The notes: generated by a model not told the origin, from the sequence alone. Counted from the first letter of the stretch, positions 20,359-31,770 are shown. The stretch: DNA of 64,000 bases from Asterella californica (GCA_036924285.1 JAYKYS010000007.1:1860001-1924000), one strand, 5' to 3'. Program-made: numbers and translations.

Positions 20359-22144
20359 TTATGCGTCATTTCATGATATATTAGGCCCGCGCCCCCAGAT
20401 CAAAATGATCAGGCAACAGGCGCCGTGCGAGTTGCAAATCACGCACGTAATGCTAACAGCTCATCCGACGCTATAAGCAAAAGCAATCCGACGAAAGCCT
20501 AGGGGAGTATAGCATGCTGCTAAACGGAGACACAGATACAAGCACATATATCGAGGCCATCTTAGGAGCAACCAGTCGTTCATAGGTTCTATCTCTGAGT
20601 CTACTGCGGGTCTGTTTTCCCGAAGCACGCTGGTCTCGATCTTCGGACCTCGAAATATAGAACAGGCAATTTTATTCTACTTGAAAACTTTTCTAAAGAC
20701 TTCAAGCGCAATACAATGCTTGGCTTGCAGCCTCAAAGGGATATACTGAGTATATTGTTGAGTGAAAGTCAAAAGACGCTACAGTAGCCAATAGAACAAA
20801 GGTTAGCTTTTCAAGTACCCATAGGTCTTTTACTGCCTCTCAACCTGCCAAGTATACGAGGCGCTCAAAGAATAAAATATGTTTTTTCTCTCGCTTATGA
20901 TTCAAACATTTGTTTACTACGCACTAAACTTTCTCCACAGAAAGTCTAATAGCTCAATTAGGAATAGAGCGAAAAACCAAGATTTTTCCGAACCCTACGG
21001 TCGCCAAAGGCATGAGACTCTAAGGAGAGGTGCTACGCACTTTGTGGCCCCGGAGGGCACGAGACCCAATAGGTGAGAGTGTCCGAAGTCTTAGCCGAAA
21101 TGGCTGAGAAAGAAGGCAAGAGTGCCCGAAGGACCTGCGACTGTCTGAAAACAAAAAAAAGGATTTTTCCCTTCGAGCACGAGACTATAGGAAGAGGTGC
21201 TACGCAGTTTCGAAAAAAAATTTTGGAGGGCCCTGAACTTGGTTTTGTCAGACACCACAAAAGCAAAATACTGTCCAACAAAACAAAGGGCTCCAGGGGG
21301 ACTGTCAGACAAAAAAAGAAAAAAACCCGATGCTTTCAAAAAAAGAAAAAAACTGACAGGAAAACTGACAAAAAAGGGCTTAAGCTCTCCACCCCAGGGA
21401 GAGGTGAAACCACCAATTTAGATATATCTCTTAATAAAAAAGAAATAAAACGTCCCGCGAGGCGCAAAGTGCTGTTCGAAAAAATCAAAAAATAATCTTT
21501 TTTTATGCATACATTAAGTAATCTTTTAACTAGCTCAAAAGCGTGTTCTTTATTTTTCCTCTTTCAAAAAAATAAGCAAGAGAAAAAAACGCTTTGTCTG
21601 CTCTGCTTGTAAAATTATGCCTCGTGTTTTCGTTTCGCGTCTTTGTTGGGATTTTTATAGAATTTTGTACACTGAGGGTTATATTCACGAATTCTCTCAG
21701 GAAGCAGACGGAAGCTTGAGAATAGTCTTAAAGTATCATTCTTCTGGAATAGGTGTAATAAAAAAATGAAAACAATATCTAAATCAGATTTTCAAATTTA
21801 TTCATCAAAAAATCATTTATCAAATCGTTTTATGCCCTATGGGTCTGCGGCTTACGGCTGCACGGTTATCTTAGGCTCTCGAAAATGAGAGAGCTTGGGT
21901 TGTTTTCGTTCGCGGACTGAACGAGTCTCGCCGACTTCAGTCCTATTTAACCATCCGGGGGTTCAAGTCGAAAGACGAGAAGGCTGGGCGCAGCACAAAA
22001 AAATCATTTTGTTTGCCGCACTCTCTACAATTAGTATGCCCTACGGCCCTCATGAAACTGAGTATGAGGGCACTGCTTAGTCTGAAGGGCTCTATAAGCA
22101 AACAAATTAAGTGACAAAAATACTAAAAAAATAAAAAAATAAAA
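20359..22144. other. Mitochondrial intergenic DNA with short dispersed repeats
   Basis: No gene supported. Repeated words include gaggtgctacgca (21022 and 21196) and ccgaaatggctgagaaagaa (near 21097, again near 26737). The block gggcttaagctctccacccc followed by agggagaggt (21376) is related to one near 10480. Purine/A-rich tracts dominate 21300-21500. A decayed intron immediately after rrn18 is possible but no diagnostic intron domain was found. Confidence 0.45.
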
Positions 22145-22919
22145 ATGAGCTTTAGTCAATTATTTCCCAAATATAATTCTAGTTTTAATCCATTACGTGG
22201 GAGCGCTATACAATGTTCAGTGATACAATTACAACAAAACAAGGTCTTGGTGGATACAGGACTGAAAACTCCAATAATTTGTTTCCAACATGAACTGAAA
22301 AGAATGCCAATCACCAAGCAAGCAAGGTTTCCTTTTGGAATCGAAGATGTAGAAGTGTTTGGTGAACCAAAGACGCTTTTGCCAAAACAATTAGAAATAA
22401 AATGTAAAAGAAAACTAGTTTGGATTGAACTAACCAAGTTTTGGCGAAGTGAGCAAAATTTGGTTTAAGGATTTATTCTGAATTCAGTGAAAGGAGGTTA
22501 TGCTGTAGCAATCGCAGGTTATATAGCTTTTCTTCCCAAGAGTCTTCTCATAAGTAGAAAAGTATTTTATAGTCAATGGAGAATATTCTCCATTTTGAAC
22601 ATGAAAGCAAAAATAAGTAATATCGTGGTAAAAGTGATTGGTGATGGCAAAATAGATAATTTTTTGCCGACAAAATCACATCAAAAACAAATAAAGCATT
22701 TAGGCGCGAAGCTAAAACATTGGCGAAACATGAAAAAAACACCAACGTAAAAAAAAATTATATTTTTCCAAAAAAATTTCTACGACCAAAAAGACCAAAC
22801 AGGGCTTTAAGCATTTAGGTCCAAAGCCTCTCGCCTATACTGAGAAAAAATGTGAAACTACTAAACAATCCACAAAAAATAACATATTTCAACTAAAAGA
22901 CCAAGGTCGGGGCAAATAA
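22145..22919 (+). pseudogene. rps1: Mitochondrial ribosomal protein S1, broken
   Basis: Starts ATGAGCTTTAGTCAA (MSFSQLFPKYNSSFNPLRGS) as in bryophyte mitochondrial rps1 and reads through GIEDVEVFGEP to SEQNLV. An in-frame TAA at 22466-22468 stops it; the same frame continues with GFILNSVKGGYAVAIAGY to MKKTPT. Two apparent single-base losses in homopolymers, one in the A-run near 22733 and one in the T-run near 22766, shift the frame. The native C-terminus QLKDQGRGK ends at TAA 22917-22919. Length without the shifts, about 258 codons, fits the family. S1 belongs to the mitochondrial small ribosomal subunit; this copy cannot be translated in full. Confidence 0.92.
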
Positions 22920-23412
22920 TTAGTTTTTGTTGCTGTGTTAACGCAGAGCAGCTAAAAACTAGGATTGAAGAAAGGATGTCACGCAAATAATCCATTAGTG
23001 CGACGACAAGCGATGTCTCATCGCCCCAAGCCTCAAGGAATGCGGGGGTATGCCCACATGTATACTCAGAACCTCAGTAATGAAAAGGGGAGGCTGCCAA
23101 CGGCCCTTTAGCTAATCACTGGAAATGATTTTCTTTGCGTTTTCGGACGGCTTTACAATTTCTGGCCTATGACAGAAGACCTCCTTAGGTTTCGGTCCTT
23201 TGCGAAGCGAATAAAAGCTCTGCTTTTTTGTTCTGGTCTGATACAGGCATGATTCCCCTGTGTCCCTCGGACCCGGACTACGCGCATGGCCTCAGATAAG
23301 AAAATAAGTCTCTCCCAGAACGACTCAGAGCGCAAATAAAATATATATTTTATTTGGCTGGGCAAAGCGCGATTCAATAAGTATTGGAATCGGTAAAAAA
23401 AAAGGAAAAAAA
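22920..23412. other. Mitochondrial spacer between rps1 and atp8
   Basis: No gene supported; the sequence ends in an A-rich run just before the atp8 frame. Confidence 0.4.
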
Positions 23413-23928
23413 ATACCTCAACTAGATCAATTTACGTATTTGACACAATTCCTTTGGTTATGCGTGTTTTATATGACTTTTTATGTATTATTATATAATG
23501 ATGGATTACCTAAAATAAGTCGAATTATCAAACTAAGAAAACGACTGGTATCGCATGAAAAAGTAGGCGCAGAGCAGAGCAATGACCGTGTAGAACAGGA
23601 TGTGGTTTTCAAAGAATGTTTTCAAGCCAGTGCAAACTATCTGGACTCAAGTGTATCCGGAGCATCCAAGTGGTGTAAAGGAATGGTCCAACTCGCAAAT
23701 GCTCATAAATTGCAACGAATGAATAAAGATTATGTATGTTCTTTGGGAGAGATTAGTGTATCACAAGTGATAAAAAAGAACGCACTTTCAACCTTGAGTC
23801 CCTCTACTTATCAAAGCACTTCTCTAGCTTCACGTCAAACCACCGCTCTTAACAAAATCTATGTTTTACGCGGACAAAAGAGAACTCTGGCAAAGATAAA
23901 GAACGGACCAAGAAAAAACAATTCATGA
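23413..23928 (+). CDS. atp8: Mitochondrial ATP synthase subunit 8, full-length open frame with ATA at the start position
   Basis: The frame PQLDQFTYLTQFLWLCVFYM opens with the membrane segment typical of plant mitochondrial atp8 (YMF19). It continues with LPKISRIIKLRKRL and the conserved tail SQVIKKNALSTLSPSTYQ...NKIYVLRGQKRT. At 171 residues it is about the length of the liverwort protein. It has no internal stop, but the codon at the initiator position is ATA instead of ATG. Subunit 8 is part of the F0 stator in the inner mitochondrial membrane. In the nucleus, without a targeting sequence, it is probably silent. Its survival next to a broken rps1 suggests a fairly recent transfer or chance. 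Confidence 0.85.
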   Translation: MPQLDQFTYLTQFLWLCVFYMTFYVLLYNDGLPKISRIIKLRKRLVSHEKVGAEQSNDRVEQDVVFKECFQASANYLDSSVSGASKWCKGMVQLANAHKLQRMNKDYVCSLGEISVSQVIKKNALSTLSPSTYQSTSLASRQTTALNKIYVLRGQKRTLAKIKNGPRKNNS

Positions 23929-23982
23929 AATGTCACAAAAAGAAAAAAAATCGTATGTAGAACTAAGGTCCTACATCTTCGG

Positions 23983-24180
23983 CCTCAACTAGATCAATTT
24001 ACGTATTTGACACATTTCCTTTGGTTATGTTTGTTTTATATTACTTTTTATTTTGTCTTGTATTCAGTATTGGTTTTTATCAATACTGAATGACCTTTTA
24101 TCCTACTAAAAAAGCGACTGGTATAGCAGGAAAAAGTAGGCGCGTAGCAGAGCAATGATTGTGTAGGGCAGAACATGGGT
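23983..24180 (+). pseudogene. atp8: Second, partial atp8 copy interrupted by a hairpin
   Basis: Repeats the atp8 opening (PQLDQFTYLTHFLWLCLFY), then diverges. Where the main copy reads NDGLPKIS it carries a perfect 11-bp inverted repeat, ATTCAGTATTG (24062-24072) and CAATACTGAAT (24081-24091), with an 8-nt loop. Similarity resumes at aaaaaagcgactggtat and the gcagagcaatga block and fades after ~24180. Tandem partial duplication 70 bp downstream of the first copy. Confidence 0.75.
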
Positions 24181-24426
24181 TTAACAAGTGAACCAAGTGG
24201 GGCGGTTGTTGAAGAGCTCTAATTTTAGCGTACCTGACTTCCATTGACTTCTTTCCCATTCTTGGTTCTTTTCCCCGAGTGCTAAAAGATCAAGTGGATT
24301 TTTGCTATATTCCTACTGTGTGTATTTTGCTATACGTAATTTTTCTCTCTTTTTTTGATAGTTACAGGAAAAGTCTTTTGACTACGGCTCTCACACATTA
24401 TTTTTGGCTCTAATATTTTCCAATAC

Positions 24427-25488
24427 TTGTTATTTCAATGTATTTCCATGGATCAATTATTCAAGGAGTCCGTTTTGATGTCCTTAATTCTAGGATTGAA
24501 CTTAGGACAGCTGTTTGGTTTAGCTTTTTTTTCAAACCACGGATTTGTTCGCGATGTTCTATTCCGGGGCTTGTTTGCGTTCGTCATAGTATATTTTAAG
24601 TTAAGGCACATACTAAACGGACCGGCACAAGGTTCGAATTTATTGACCGATTGCCCTGGAAGGCGAAGGCCTTCCACCCACATGGGAGGGTATTCCTCTG
24701 GTGCTCGAAGAGTACCTCCGGGCATTTGCTCTGCAAGAGCAAATAGCTGTTGAGCTACCACCAATACCTAACCATTATCCCAGCAAATCAGATGTGCTGT
24801 TTGGTCACTTTTATAAGACCAGCCGCCACTTCCATTCTACTCCCCACGGAAATAAACCTTCTAGGGTTATAGACCCACTGGGCAGTACATTTGGTAGTAG
24901 CATAAAAGGGTGGCCCGAGCGGCTCGGGTATCGGTGGCTGACTACATTAAGTCTCAACCTATAGAACATAAAGACCGTGGTGGGGGGCATCAGCCACGGC
25001 CGTGGGGAGCGCGGTCTACCTCAAAGTCGAGTTAGATAAAGCGAAGGCTGCTAACGAGGCAGATCATACCCGCTAATGGCTTGAAGTGGCAGAAGCTTAA
25101 AATAAGCATTTGGAGCCAACAACGCGATTATCTTAATAATAATGGAACACGCGCGGAACAAGAACTAAAGGATGCTATACGGCACGATGAGTCGCTTGCG
25201 CGTAACATGGGGTTTGGCTCTACAGTGAAATACGGGGCCAACAAAGGGCAATCTGAGACTGCTGTACGGTCACATATCAAGGCCTTGGAAGATAATAAGA
25301 AAGCTTTGGATGACCATCTGGCAAACCTGCCACATGTACCTACTCCTGAAGTGCCTTCAGGCGTCCCACAGCCTTCAAAGGCACCGACCCCCCCCCTCTG
25401 GCGTCGCCTCTACCGCAAGGTCCCACCGCACCTGCTTCGGATATACCTCAGCTTTTTTCTAACTCGCTACCACCTCACATTTAGCTAA
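24427..25488 (+). pseudogene. Unassigned mitochondrial ORFs, probably decayed
   Basis: Three adjoining open stretches in different frames. 24427-24753 begins with a hydrophobic region (SLILGLNLGQLFGLAFF, then GLFAFVIVYFKLRHIL). 24701-24964 includes EEYLRAFALQEQIAVELPP. 25081-25488 is helical and charged (RAEQELKDAIRHDESLARNM, then KALEDNKKALDDHL) and ends Pro-rich. They could be parts of one interrupted gene. No family recognised, and codon-scale breaks suggest decay. Confidence 0.35.
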
Positions 25489-25627
25489 AAAGTAGGGGGT
25501 TCATAATTTATTACCAAACAAAAAATCAGCTACGGGAGCAGCTTCGTCTTTGGCAAAAGGTCAAGATTGGTGCTGTTGGTTTCTGGAGAATCTCGCTTAT
25601 CTTTTTTAGGACTTAAGGCCTATTAAA

Positions 25628-25775
25628 CCAGCAATAAGCTTATAGTTTTATTGGACATGTAGGTTATCTTTTCATTGGTTTTTATATGGAACCGTATAGA
25701 TTTCTTAATGACCATTAATGCTTTTGTCATAGTTTGAGTATTACGTCAAAACAGTTGAAAACTATGGTTACAGCT
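25628..25775 (+). pseudogene. nad2: Fragment of mitochondrial NADH dehydrogenase subunit 2
   Basis: The stretch reads IGHVGYLFIGFLYGT (with one frame slip) followed by LMTINAFVIVLSIT, matching the order of conserved nad2 membrane-helix motifs (IGHVGYL.IGF..GT ... TINAFVIVL). Flanks do not extend the match. Nad2 is a membrane subunit of complex I; only a scrap of one exon is present. Confidence 0.55.
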
Positions 25776-26879
25776 CTCTTTTTCGATTGCACTTAAAATC
25801 TCTATTCTCGTTCATCCCTTAATTGCTTTCACCCATCAAGATTTTCAGAGAAGGTGGGAACGAAAAAAATAGATTTTGTCGCGAAACAGAAAGCTTTTAT
25901 GCGCTTTGCTTCTCCCACCGTAGATATTTATGCTATGCCCTGGAAGGACTTTTGCCATCAAGACCTAGGGGTCGTAGGGGGCAAGCACATACAATTGCTC
26001 AGACAATTTGGGCTATATCCGGGCCTTGAATGGTAAACAATACCAATGAATAAAAAAAAAGAAGTCTACGCTAGCAATCACTGTCTTTTTTATTACTTTT
26101 TTCTTTCTATAACCCTCTCCTTTGTTCTTACTTACTCATCAAATGGCACTTTGCCTATGTTTATGAGCTTGATTATTTCTCAATGAGGGCGCAAGAGGAC
26201 GCATAAAAAAAAATATTTTGTTTTTTCAAAGTATAAATCTGAGATCGAAGCAAGTCTGAGGGCAGCTCGGCGCAAGCAGACTGACGAAAAAACGAACACG
26301 AAAAAACAAAAAAAAATCAACGATTGACAAGAACAGATGGTGGTGGCATGGAAGTCTGGAGACGTTAAAAAGACCTACAAACTCAAACGCGAATTAGTCA
26401 CTAGTCCCGGCTATCAGGTCCGAACAGGCTCCCCGCGCACTACGTGTCTGGCAGTCATTATGGTGCCCGGGTGTAGATGGTTCAAATTGGACAACAAAGA
26501 AGACTGAAAGGGTTCAGCCTATACATCAATATTCCGGACAACCCCGAGTGAGAAGCGTCGCTCAATACAATATATCGTAATGACCCTGTGTAGTCTTTTT
26601 GGGGGGGGGGTCACAATGGGAACAGGTGTATCTGCACCACATGAAAGTAGGCGGCTTCTATCCGTGATACAAAATTTGCAAATGAATCTAGAATGCCCTC
26701 TCTCTTTGGTCGAGTATTTGAAGGACACTCTTTGCCGAAATGGCTGAGAAAGAAGGTTCTTCGCACTACGTGTCTCTCCTTATAATGCTCGTGCGCGGAA
26801 ATCGTCAAGCCATTTCCGGTGCGTAGGCGTGTAAGGGAGTTTTGAGAATGAAATGGAGCTGTATGAAGCATAAATGCAA
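25776..26879. other. Mitochondrial-type spacer, no gene supported
   Basis: Includes a copy of the ccgaaatggctgagaaagaa word near 26737 and a poly-G run near 26601. A 60-residue open frame (25854-26036) ending QLLRQFGLYPGLEW is unrecognised. Confidence 0.35.
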
Positions 26880-27428
26880 GGAGGATGTATAGCTAATATA
26901 GGATCTTGTAAAACAGGATTTAATTCCGCAAGTGATTTAGTACACACAAATGAAATTTGAACAAAAGGATTGGAACTTGCTAATAAAAAAATAGAAAAAA
27001 ATAAAGCAATGCCTTTATAAATTTGCTGTTCATCTATAAGCGAAACTGCCCTCTCCCGCTGGTCGAGACCTTCGGACGAAAACAAAAAAGAAAGATTTTT
27101 TGCGCCCTTTGCTTGTTTTGATACATTACAGGGTCGAGCCAGATAACAAAAAAGGAATCCGTAAAAACTTAGGATCCAACACCATAATAACAGACTACCT
27201 TCATGATTAGACCATGTTCCTAATATTTTATAAAACAAAGGTGCATTAGCATTTGAGTTGGTAAATACGTTGTAATTAGAAAAGTCAGAAGAAATGTAGC
27301 AAAACAAAATACCAAAGAAAGACATAGTGAACAAAAAAAAAAAGTGAAACAGCCACAGGGCGCAGCTTGTTAGTTAACGCAACGAAGATACTCAGTACTA
27401 AAAAATAATGGCCCAATTCCGGTGACAT
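26880..27428 (-). pseudogene. ccmFN: Cytochrome c maturation protein CcmFN, N-terminal third, frameshifted
   Basis: Begins [20 protein letters not shown] at 27428 and continues through [38 protein letters not shown] and [19 protein letters not shown], all hallmark plant CcmFN sequence, including the tryptophan-rich WSNHEGS...WCW region. A T11 homopolymer (minus strand, near 27325) causes a +1 shift. Homology stops at CIYA near 26880, so the C-terminal two thirds are absent. CcmF is the heme-lyase part of cytochrome c maturation in the inner mitochondrial membrane; this copy is inactive. Confidence 0.9.
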
Positions 27429-27479
27429 AACATTATAAAATTTTCTTATAATTGACAACAAAAAAATCTTTTTTGCCAT

Positions 27480-28255
27480 ACAGGTGGCATCATTTTTGTT
27501 AGGGCATTTGGCATGCCGATTATGAGTCCCAATTTCAATAACGGGAGATTACACACGTGGCAAGCTAGCCTCTTAAAACTCTCACAAAATAACGTCTATG
27601 AACCTCATAAAGAGAATAGGGGTCCAAATAGCAGCCGTACGCGCCTTGCTTTTTCTCCGAATCAACAAGAAGAATTGGCGAGCAGCTCTATCATTTGCTT
27701 TTTCACGGATCATGGAAACTTTGTGTTCTCCATGATTGATGTCATACATCATGGGCAGGATCGACCCATCAATACAAGACCTTAGGTATATAAAATATAT
27801 ATATATATTTTGATACCTAAGGCCTACTTCAGCCAGCATTGACGGGGTCCACATAACGAATAAAAAGAATTCTTTGGTGATGTTTTTCAATAAAATAAAT
27901 TGACCTTTGAGCTGCTACGGCCTGCTGGGCCTTAACTCTCGAACCAATAAGGTATAGACGGCCCGTAGGGCTTCAAATGTTTTAAGGAGCTACCGCACTA
28001 CGTGCCTTGCGCGCGTTTTATTTCCTATAGGCTTTTGGCTCCTGATGACAAAAGGTCCGCGGGACGGGACACTGTCAGACGGGACCGGGGACTGTCTGAC
28101 AAAAAAGGGAAAAAAATATGACAAAAAAGTAGACTTCTCCGACACTGGAAAAGCGTTGATAACTGTAACTAACAGGAAAAGTCGTACACGGTCTTAAACG
28201 GCGAGCAAACAAACAAACGTGAAACCTAGGGATCACCCAAAAGGACTCTATAAGG
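27480..28255. other. End of mitochondrial insertion, no gene supported
   Basis: Holds a minus-strand open frame (27582-27890) with no recognised family, an (at)n tract near 27790, a ggcccgtagggc word near 27960 and a ctgacaaaaaagg-type word shared with 21.3 kb. The junction to nuclear repeat DNA is at 28255/28256, where similarity to 56022 begins. Confidence 0.45.
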
Positions 28256-30189
28256 AGTTGCGGTCGCTGTCTTGCAGACCATCATTTGACCAACAATTGT
28301 ATTCTCACAACATTCGTTGATTGCGGCAAGAGCATTTTAGTTCTTGTACCGTCACACCTCGTCGAGAGTATTGTAGTACCACTCGGAGTGGTGGTGCGTG
28401 GTCATGATATCAAATCATCAATTCTGTCGAGGATTTTCTCAGAGTCCAATCTCATAGTGATCTTGTGCTTCTAAGAGATAAAATATATGTTATCAAAACG
28501 GGTCCATCTTTCCGCGTTGGAAGGAATAGTCATGTTGCGCATGTGTAATGGCTAGAACTCCTCCAGTTCCTTCCAACGTTACAAGAAGATTTATTGTGCG
28601 AAAAGTGTATGCTCTTCTCGTGGTAATCAAAGCATCCCTTGATCGTCACTAATCTTGCTTAAAAGGTCTACTTAGAACCTATGTTATTGCATTGGATAAT
28701 GTTTCCAACGCTCTAATACCATAAAAGAAAAAGACAGACTATGAGCTATATGAGCATTATGAGAACGAAGCACAGAACGGTGTGTAGCAAGGAAATACTT
28801 TACTGATAATGAAGATAGAGGCCAAAAGGTCAAGTATTTATACTCTAAGTCAAAAGCATGGGTGTCCTTACAAAATGTCACCAACTGAAAAACCTGAACT
28901 AGTTATTGCAATTATATACACACATGAAGGGGTGGAATATCCAACAAGACAATTATCTTCAAAAGAATAAGAAATTGTTAGTTTTGACTTGCAATGCAAA
29001 TCAGATTCTTAAATGAAATCCTCGAAAGTTGTCAGTTTAGAAAAAAAGTACTGTGTGAGAATGTGGAAGTTAGATACTACAAAGTCTTTGATACGGATGA
29101 ATACTTATCACCAGTGATCAAAATTCATGCATTTGTCAAGATCTTGGTAATTGCGAGAGCAATGTTCCTCACATCACGAAGCGAAGTGTTGACGTTACAA
29201 AACAACGCAAATCTTGTAGTGTAAAAGTGGAACGAAATTATGCTTTTCGCTTGAGAAGAAGATTTGAAGGAAAAATTATTTGGATGTCAAAATGTTCTCT
29301 AGATGATTGAATATTTTCTCTAAATGAGAAATGGGAGTCACGAGAAACTATAGAGAAACGACCTAGAGAAATATTATTGTCATAGTGTCTCAGCTTGTAA
29401 GGAGTCACCACCAATTGTAATAGCATTATTGCTTGTCTACAAGAAGCACAATTTTGAAAACAAGGTAATCTTCAATATACAAGATAATGCATTGCCCGCG
29501 TGAGCTTACGAGCATAAGCACATTGTCCGAGGGGCAATGCAATGCATGAGCTTGCATAAAACTCTACAGCAAACATTTTCATCGTGCTCATGATTTCACG
29601 TCACTTGCCTATAACATCATGCTGTCTGACGACAATTTTATCAGTAATTTATGAAGTTCAGAAGTGCAATGAATGATCTTCTGTCATGTAAGTCAATTGT
29701 CTAAAACACTTTCAGGAAAATCACCGGAATATTATTTGATAAAATCTTAGTGTTTTGCAAACTATTCTAAATTGTCTGTTATAAACTTAAAACTGCACTC
29801 CAAGTGTCTTAGAATATGAAGAAGTTATCTCTCTGAACAGAACTGATATTATGATCAGCCTGTTAGAACTAATAAAGAAGAGAATTTTAATTACAAATAT
29901 TGTGAGGTGAAAAGTGCACATTTTACTTCTAAACTCTTGATCTAGTACACTTTTAGGAAGGACTCTACTCATGCTTACTTTACAGAGAACTTGAGTTAAT
30001 ATACTTAATATACATATCGTTAGTCATACTTAATGGCTGTCAACAAATATAATAGATCTTGTCATGTACTATTTCTTCCAAATTACTAGCAGTTCTCTTC
30101 TCTCGATAGAGAGATATCATGGTCAAATTCTTCTCACAATGTTTAAATGTCCTGTTTTGTTAAACTATCCGATTCATCTTTGGTCGAGA
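28256..30189. repeat. Duplicated segment, copy 1 (pairs with 56022-58359)
   Basis: Starts agttgcggtcgctgtcttgc and ends tttggtcgaga, matching 56022-58359 at high identity apart from three large indels. It contains the 5' end of a copia element on the minus strand plus ~1.2 kb of gene-free flanking DNA. Relative to copy 2 it has ~300 extra bp at 29199-29510 and lacks the SINE and a ~530-bp block. Confidence 0.85.
28722..28946 (-). repeat. Copia-type 5' LTR (225 bp) with adjacent primer-binding site
   Basis: On the minus strand the LTR starts TGTTGGATATTCC at 28946. It is followed at 28721-28710 by TGGTATTAGAGC, one mismatch from the initiator-tRNA-Met primer site TGGTATCAGAGC of Ty1/copia elements. 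Internal sequence (28256-28709) is cut at the mitochondrial junction. Confidence 0.75.
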
Positions 30190-31770
30190 CACATGTGAAA
30201 CAAAAAGTAGAAAACACATGCGAAACAAAAAGATAAAGTGTTTGAACTCGAGAAGTATCTCTTCCAGCTTTGAAGTTCTTGCTAGCGGGGTAATGGGATG
30301 GAGTGCTCCGCTGGAAACTATCCATCAGAACTATTTATAATCGTGTGGATTAAATTTATAAAAGAGCTAAACTCCAACTCGAGTCATCGTCCTTCTATAG
30401 TCATGACTTGATCAACTGGGATACATGCCAACTCTGACTAGAATATTGTATAGCAGTATACTGTATACTTTGAACAAATTTTGAAACGATATTGGCATGA
30501 GCTTTCTCTTATACCCTGTTGGTATCTCTTGGGACTTAAGTTGGACTCGAACAATGGATTACACACTGCAAGTTCTTGAGAGATACCAACGGGATTAGCA
30601 AGAGAGCTCGGGTACTGAGCTCTGCTAACTTCTATATATCCTTGTCAGCTGATGTACATACGAAATTTTACTATTCAGGTTTGATTTAGATCTAGTACTT
30701 TGAGCTCGCTCAAAATGTATTTAAAGCATACCTCCCATGACAAGTAGAAAATGGTGCAAGGAGTTCCATAATAGCGAGAGAGATGGTCTATAACACTCAC
30801 CATTTTAGTTCCTGATCTCTTCTTGAGAAAATTCACTTTACTGAATTATATGAGACACATACTTCATGTTTTGGAACTCCTGAAGACGCAGATGAAGTTT
30901 GCTTGAGAAAAGAAGAATTTGGCTATAGCTCTAAATTTATTTAAAGCATGTACGTCCCTATATTATTAAATGTATAATTTAAAGCATGTCATTTAGAAAA
31001 TGATGCAAAGAGTTCCAGAATTGCAAGAGAGGTAGAAAATAACACATTTTGGGTTTGGATCTCATGTCGAGAAAATTCACTTTATTAAATTAGATATGTT
31101 CAATTTATCATGTATTTACATCTAGTATTTTTGCAACTACTCGCATGAGAAGTTCAGAACTCTGTTTACTTTTATATATCTGTGTCAGTTAATGCACATT
31201 CAATTATAGTTCATATAATTTACTTGATACTTCTGGAACTACTCGCACGGGGAGTTTAGACCTAATAGACGGAGCTCCACGTAAGATCTTGAGACGAGTG
31301 AGGTATCATTTGAAAGGTCTTGGCGAGAGCTTTCAAGTGATATGTAGCACTCCTCGATCTGACCTCCGAGCTGAGAATTTTGGACGAACCACAATCAGAT
31401 TGTGGTATAATTTTCAGGGACCAAAGAGGAGGGCGGGGCCGCCGATCCCCAGAAGTATATATGAGGGGGGCTCGATGCTTGGGTGGACCAAGATGAGTCA
31501 CCCGACCCTTGGGTTCTGCGGGCGGACTCTAGGAGCATGAGGTGATGGCTGGACCGGTTCCAAGGCACGTTCCGGTCCATACTTGGACGTCTGGACTTAG
31601 GAATGATGTAAGGGCTGGGGCAAGACTAGGAAACTAGTCGGTGTTCTAGAACTACTCAAACATTTTCCAACAAAACACTCCACCCTTTACCCCACTAGCA
31701 GAAACTTCAAAGTTGGAAGGGATACGTCTCGAGTTCAAATACTGCATCTTTTTGTTTCGCATGTGTCATA
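30190..31770. repeat. Segment bounded by ~94-bp inverted repeats; candidate non-autonomous element
   Basis: Left arm 30214-30307 (acacatgcgaaacaaaaag, ctcgagaagtatctcttcca, ccgc/ctagcgggg blocks) is the inverse of right arm 31674-31767. Inside, a ~130-bp unit occurs twice (about 30718-30850 and 30970-31100; shared gagaaaattcacttta). The left end coincides with the end of the 28.3/56.0-kb duplication homology. No transposase is present and no target duplication was established. Confidence 0.6.

Larger units (their letters stand above)
9577..28255. other. Nuclear insertion of rearranged mitochondrial DNA (NUMT), interrupted by TE2
   Basis: The block between an LTR fragment and copia debris contains recognisable mitochondrial genes (rrn18, rps1, atp8, nad2 part, ccmFN part) and plasmid-type DNA polymerase relics. 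Gene order and orientation are scrambled: rrn18 lies in two pieces facing opposite ways and ccmFN is on the other strand from rps1 and atp8. Single-base indels in homopolymer runs and stop codons break several genes, as expected after transfer to the nucleus. Short families such as ggcccgtagggc and the cagggagagg block recur on both sides of TE2 (10.06 and 10.49 kb; 18.9, 21.0, 21.4 and 28.0 kb), tying the two halves to one source. A mitochondrial contig mis-joined in assembly is the main alternative. Confidence 0.8.

Noticed and set aside
20359..20880. Group I or II intron interrupting rrn18
   Set aside because: The rRNA match stops abruptly, but no domain V or group I core was found and the 3' exon is elsewhere and inverted.
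22466..22468. rps1 TAA as a U-to-C RNA-editing site
   Set aside because: Such editing exists in some non-seed plants, but two additional frameshifts show that this copy is decayed.
24427..24753. A new mitochondrial membrane protein gene
   Set aside because: Hydrophobic start but no recognisable family, and the frame breaks into neighbouring fragments; listed only as decayed ORFs.
31289..31540. Open frame of 83 codons
   Set aside because: Overlaps an antisense frame of similar length; no motif, splice context or codon signal.
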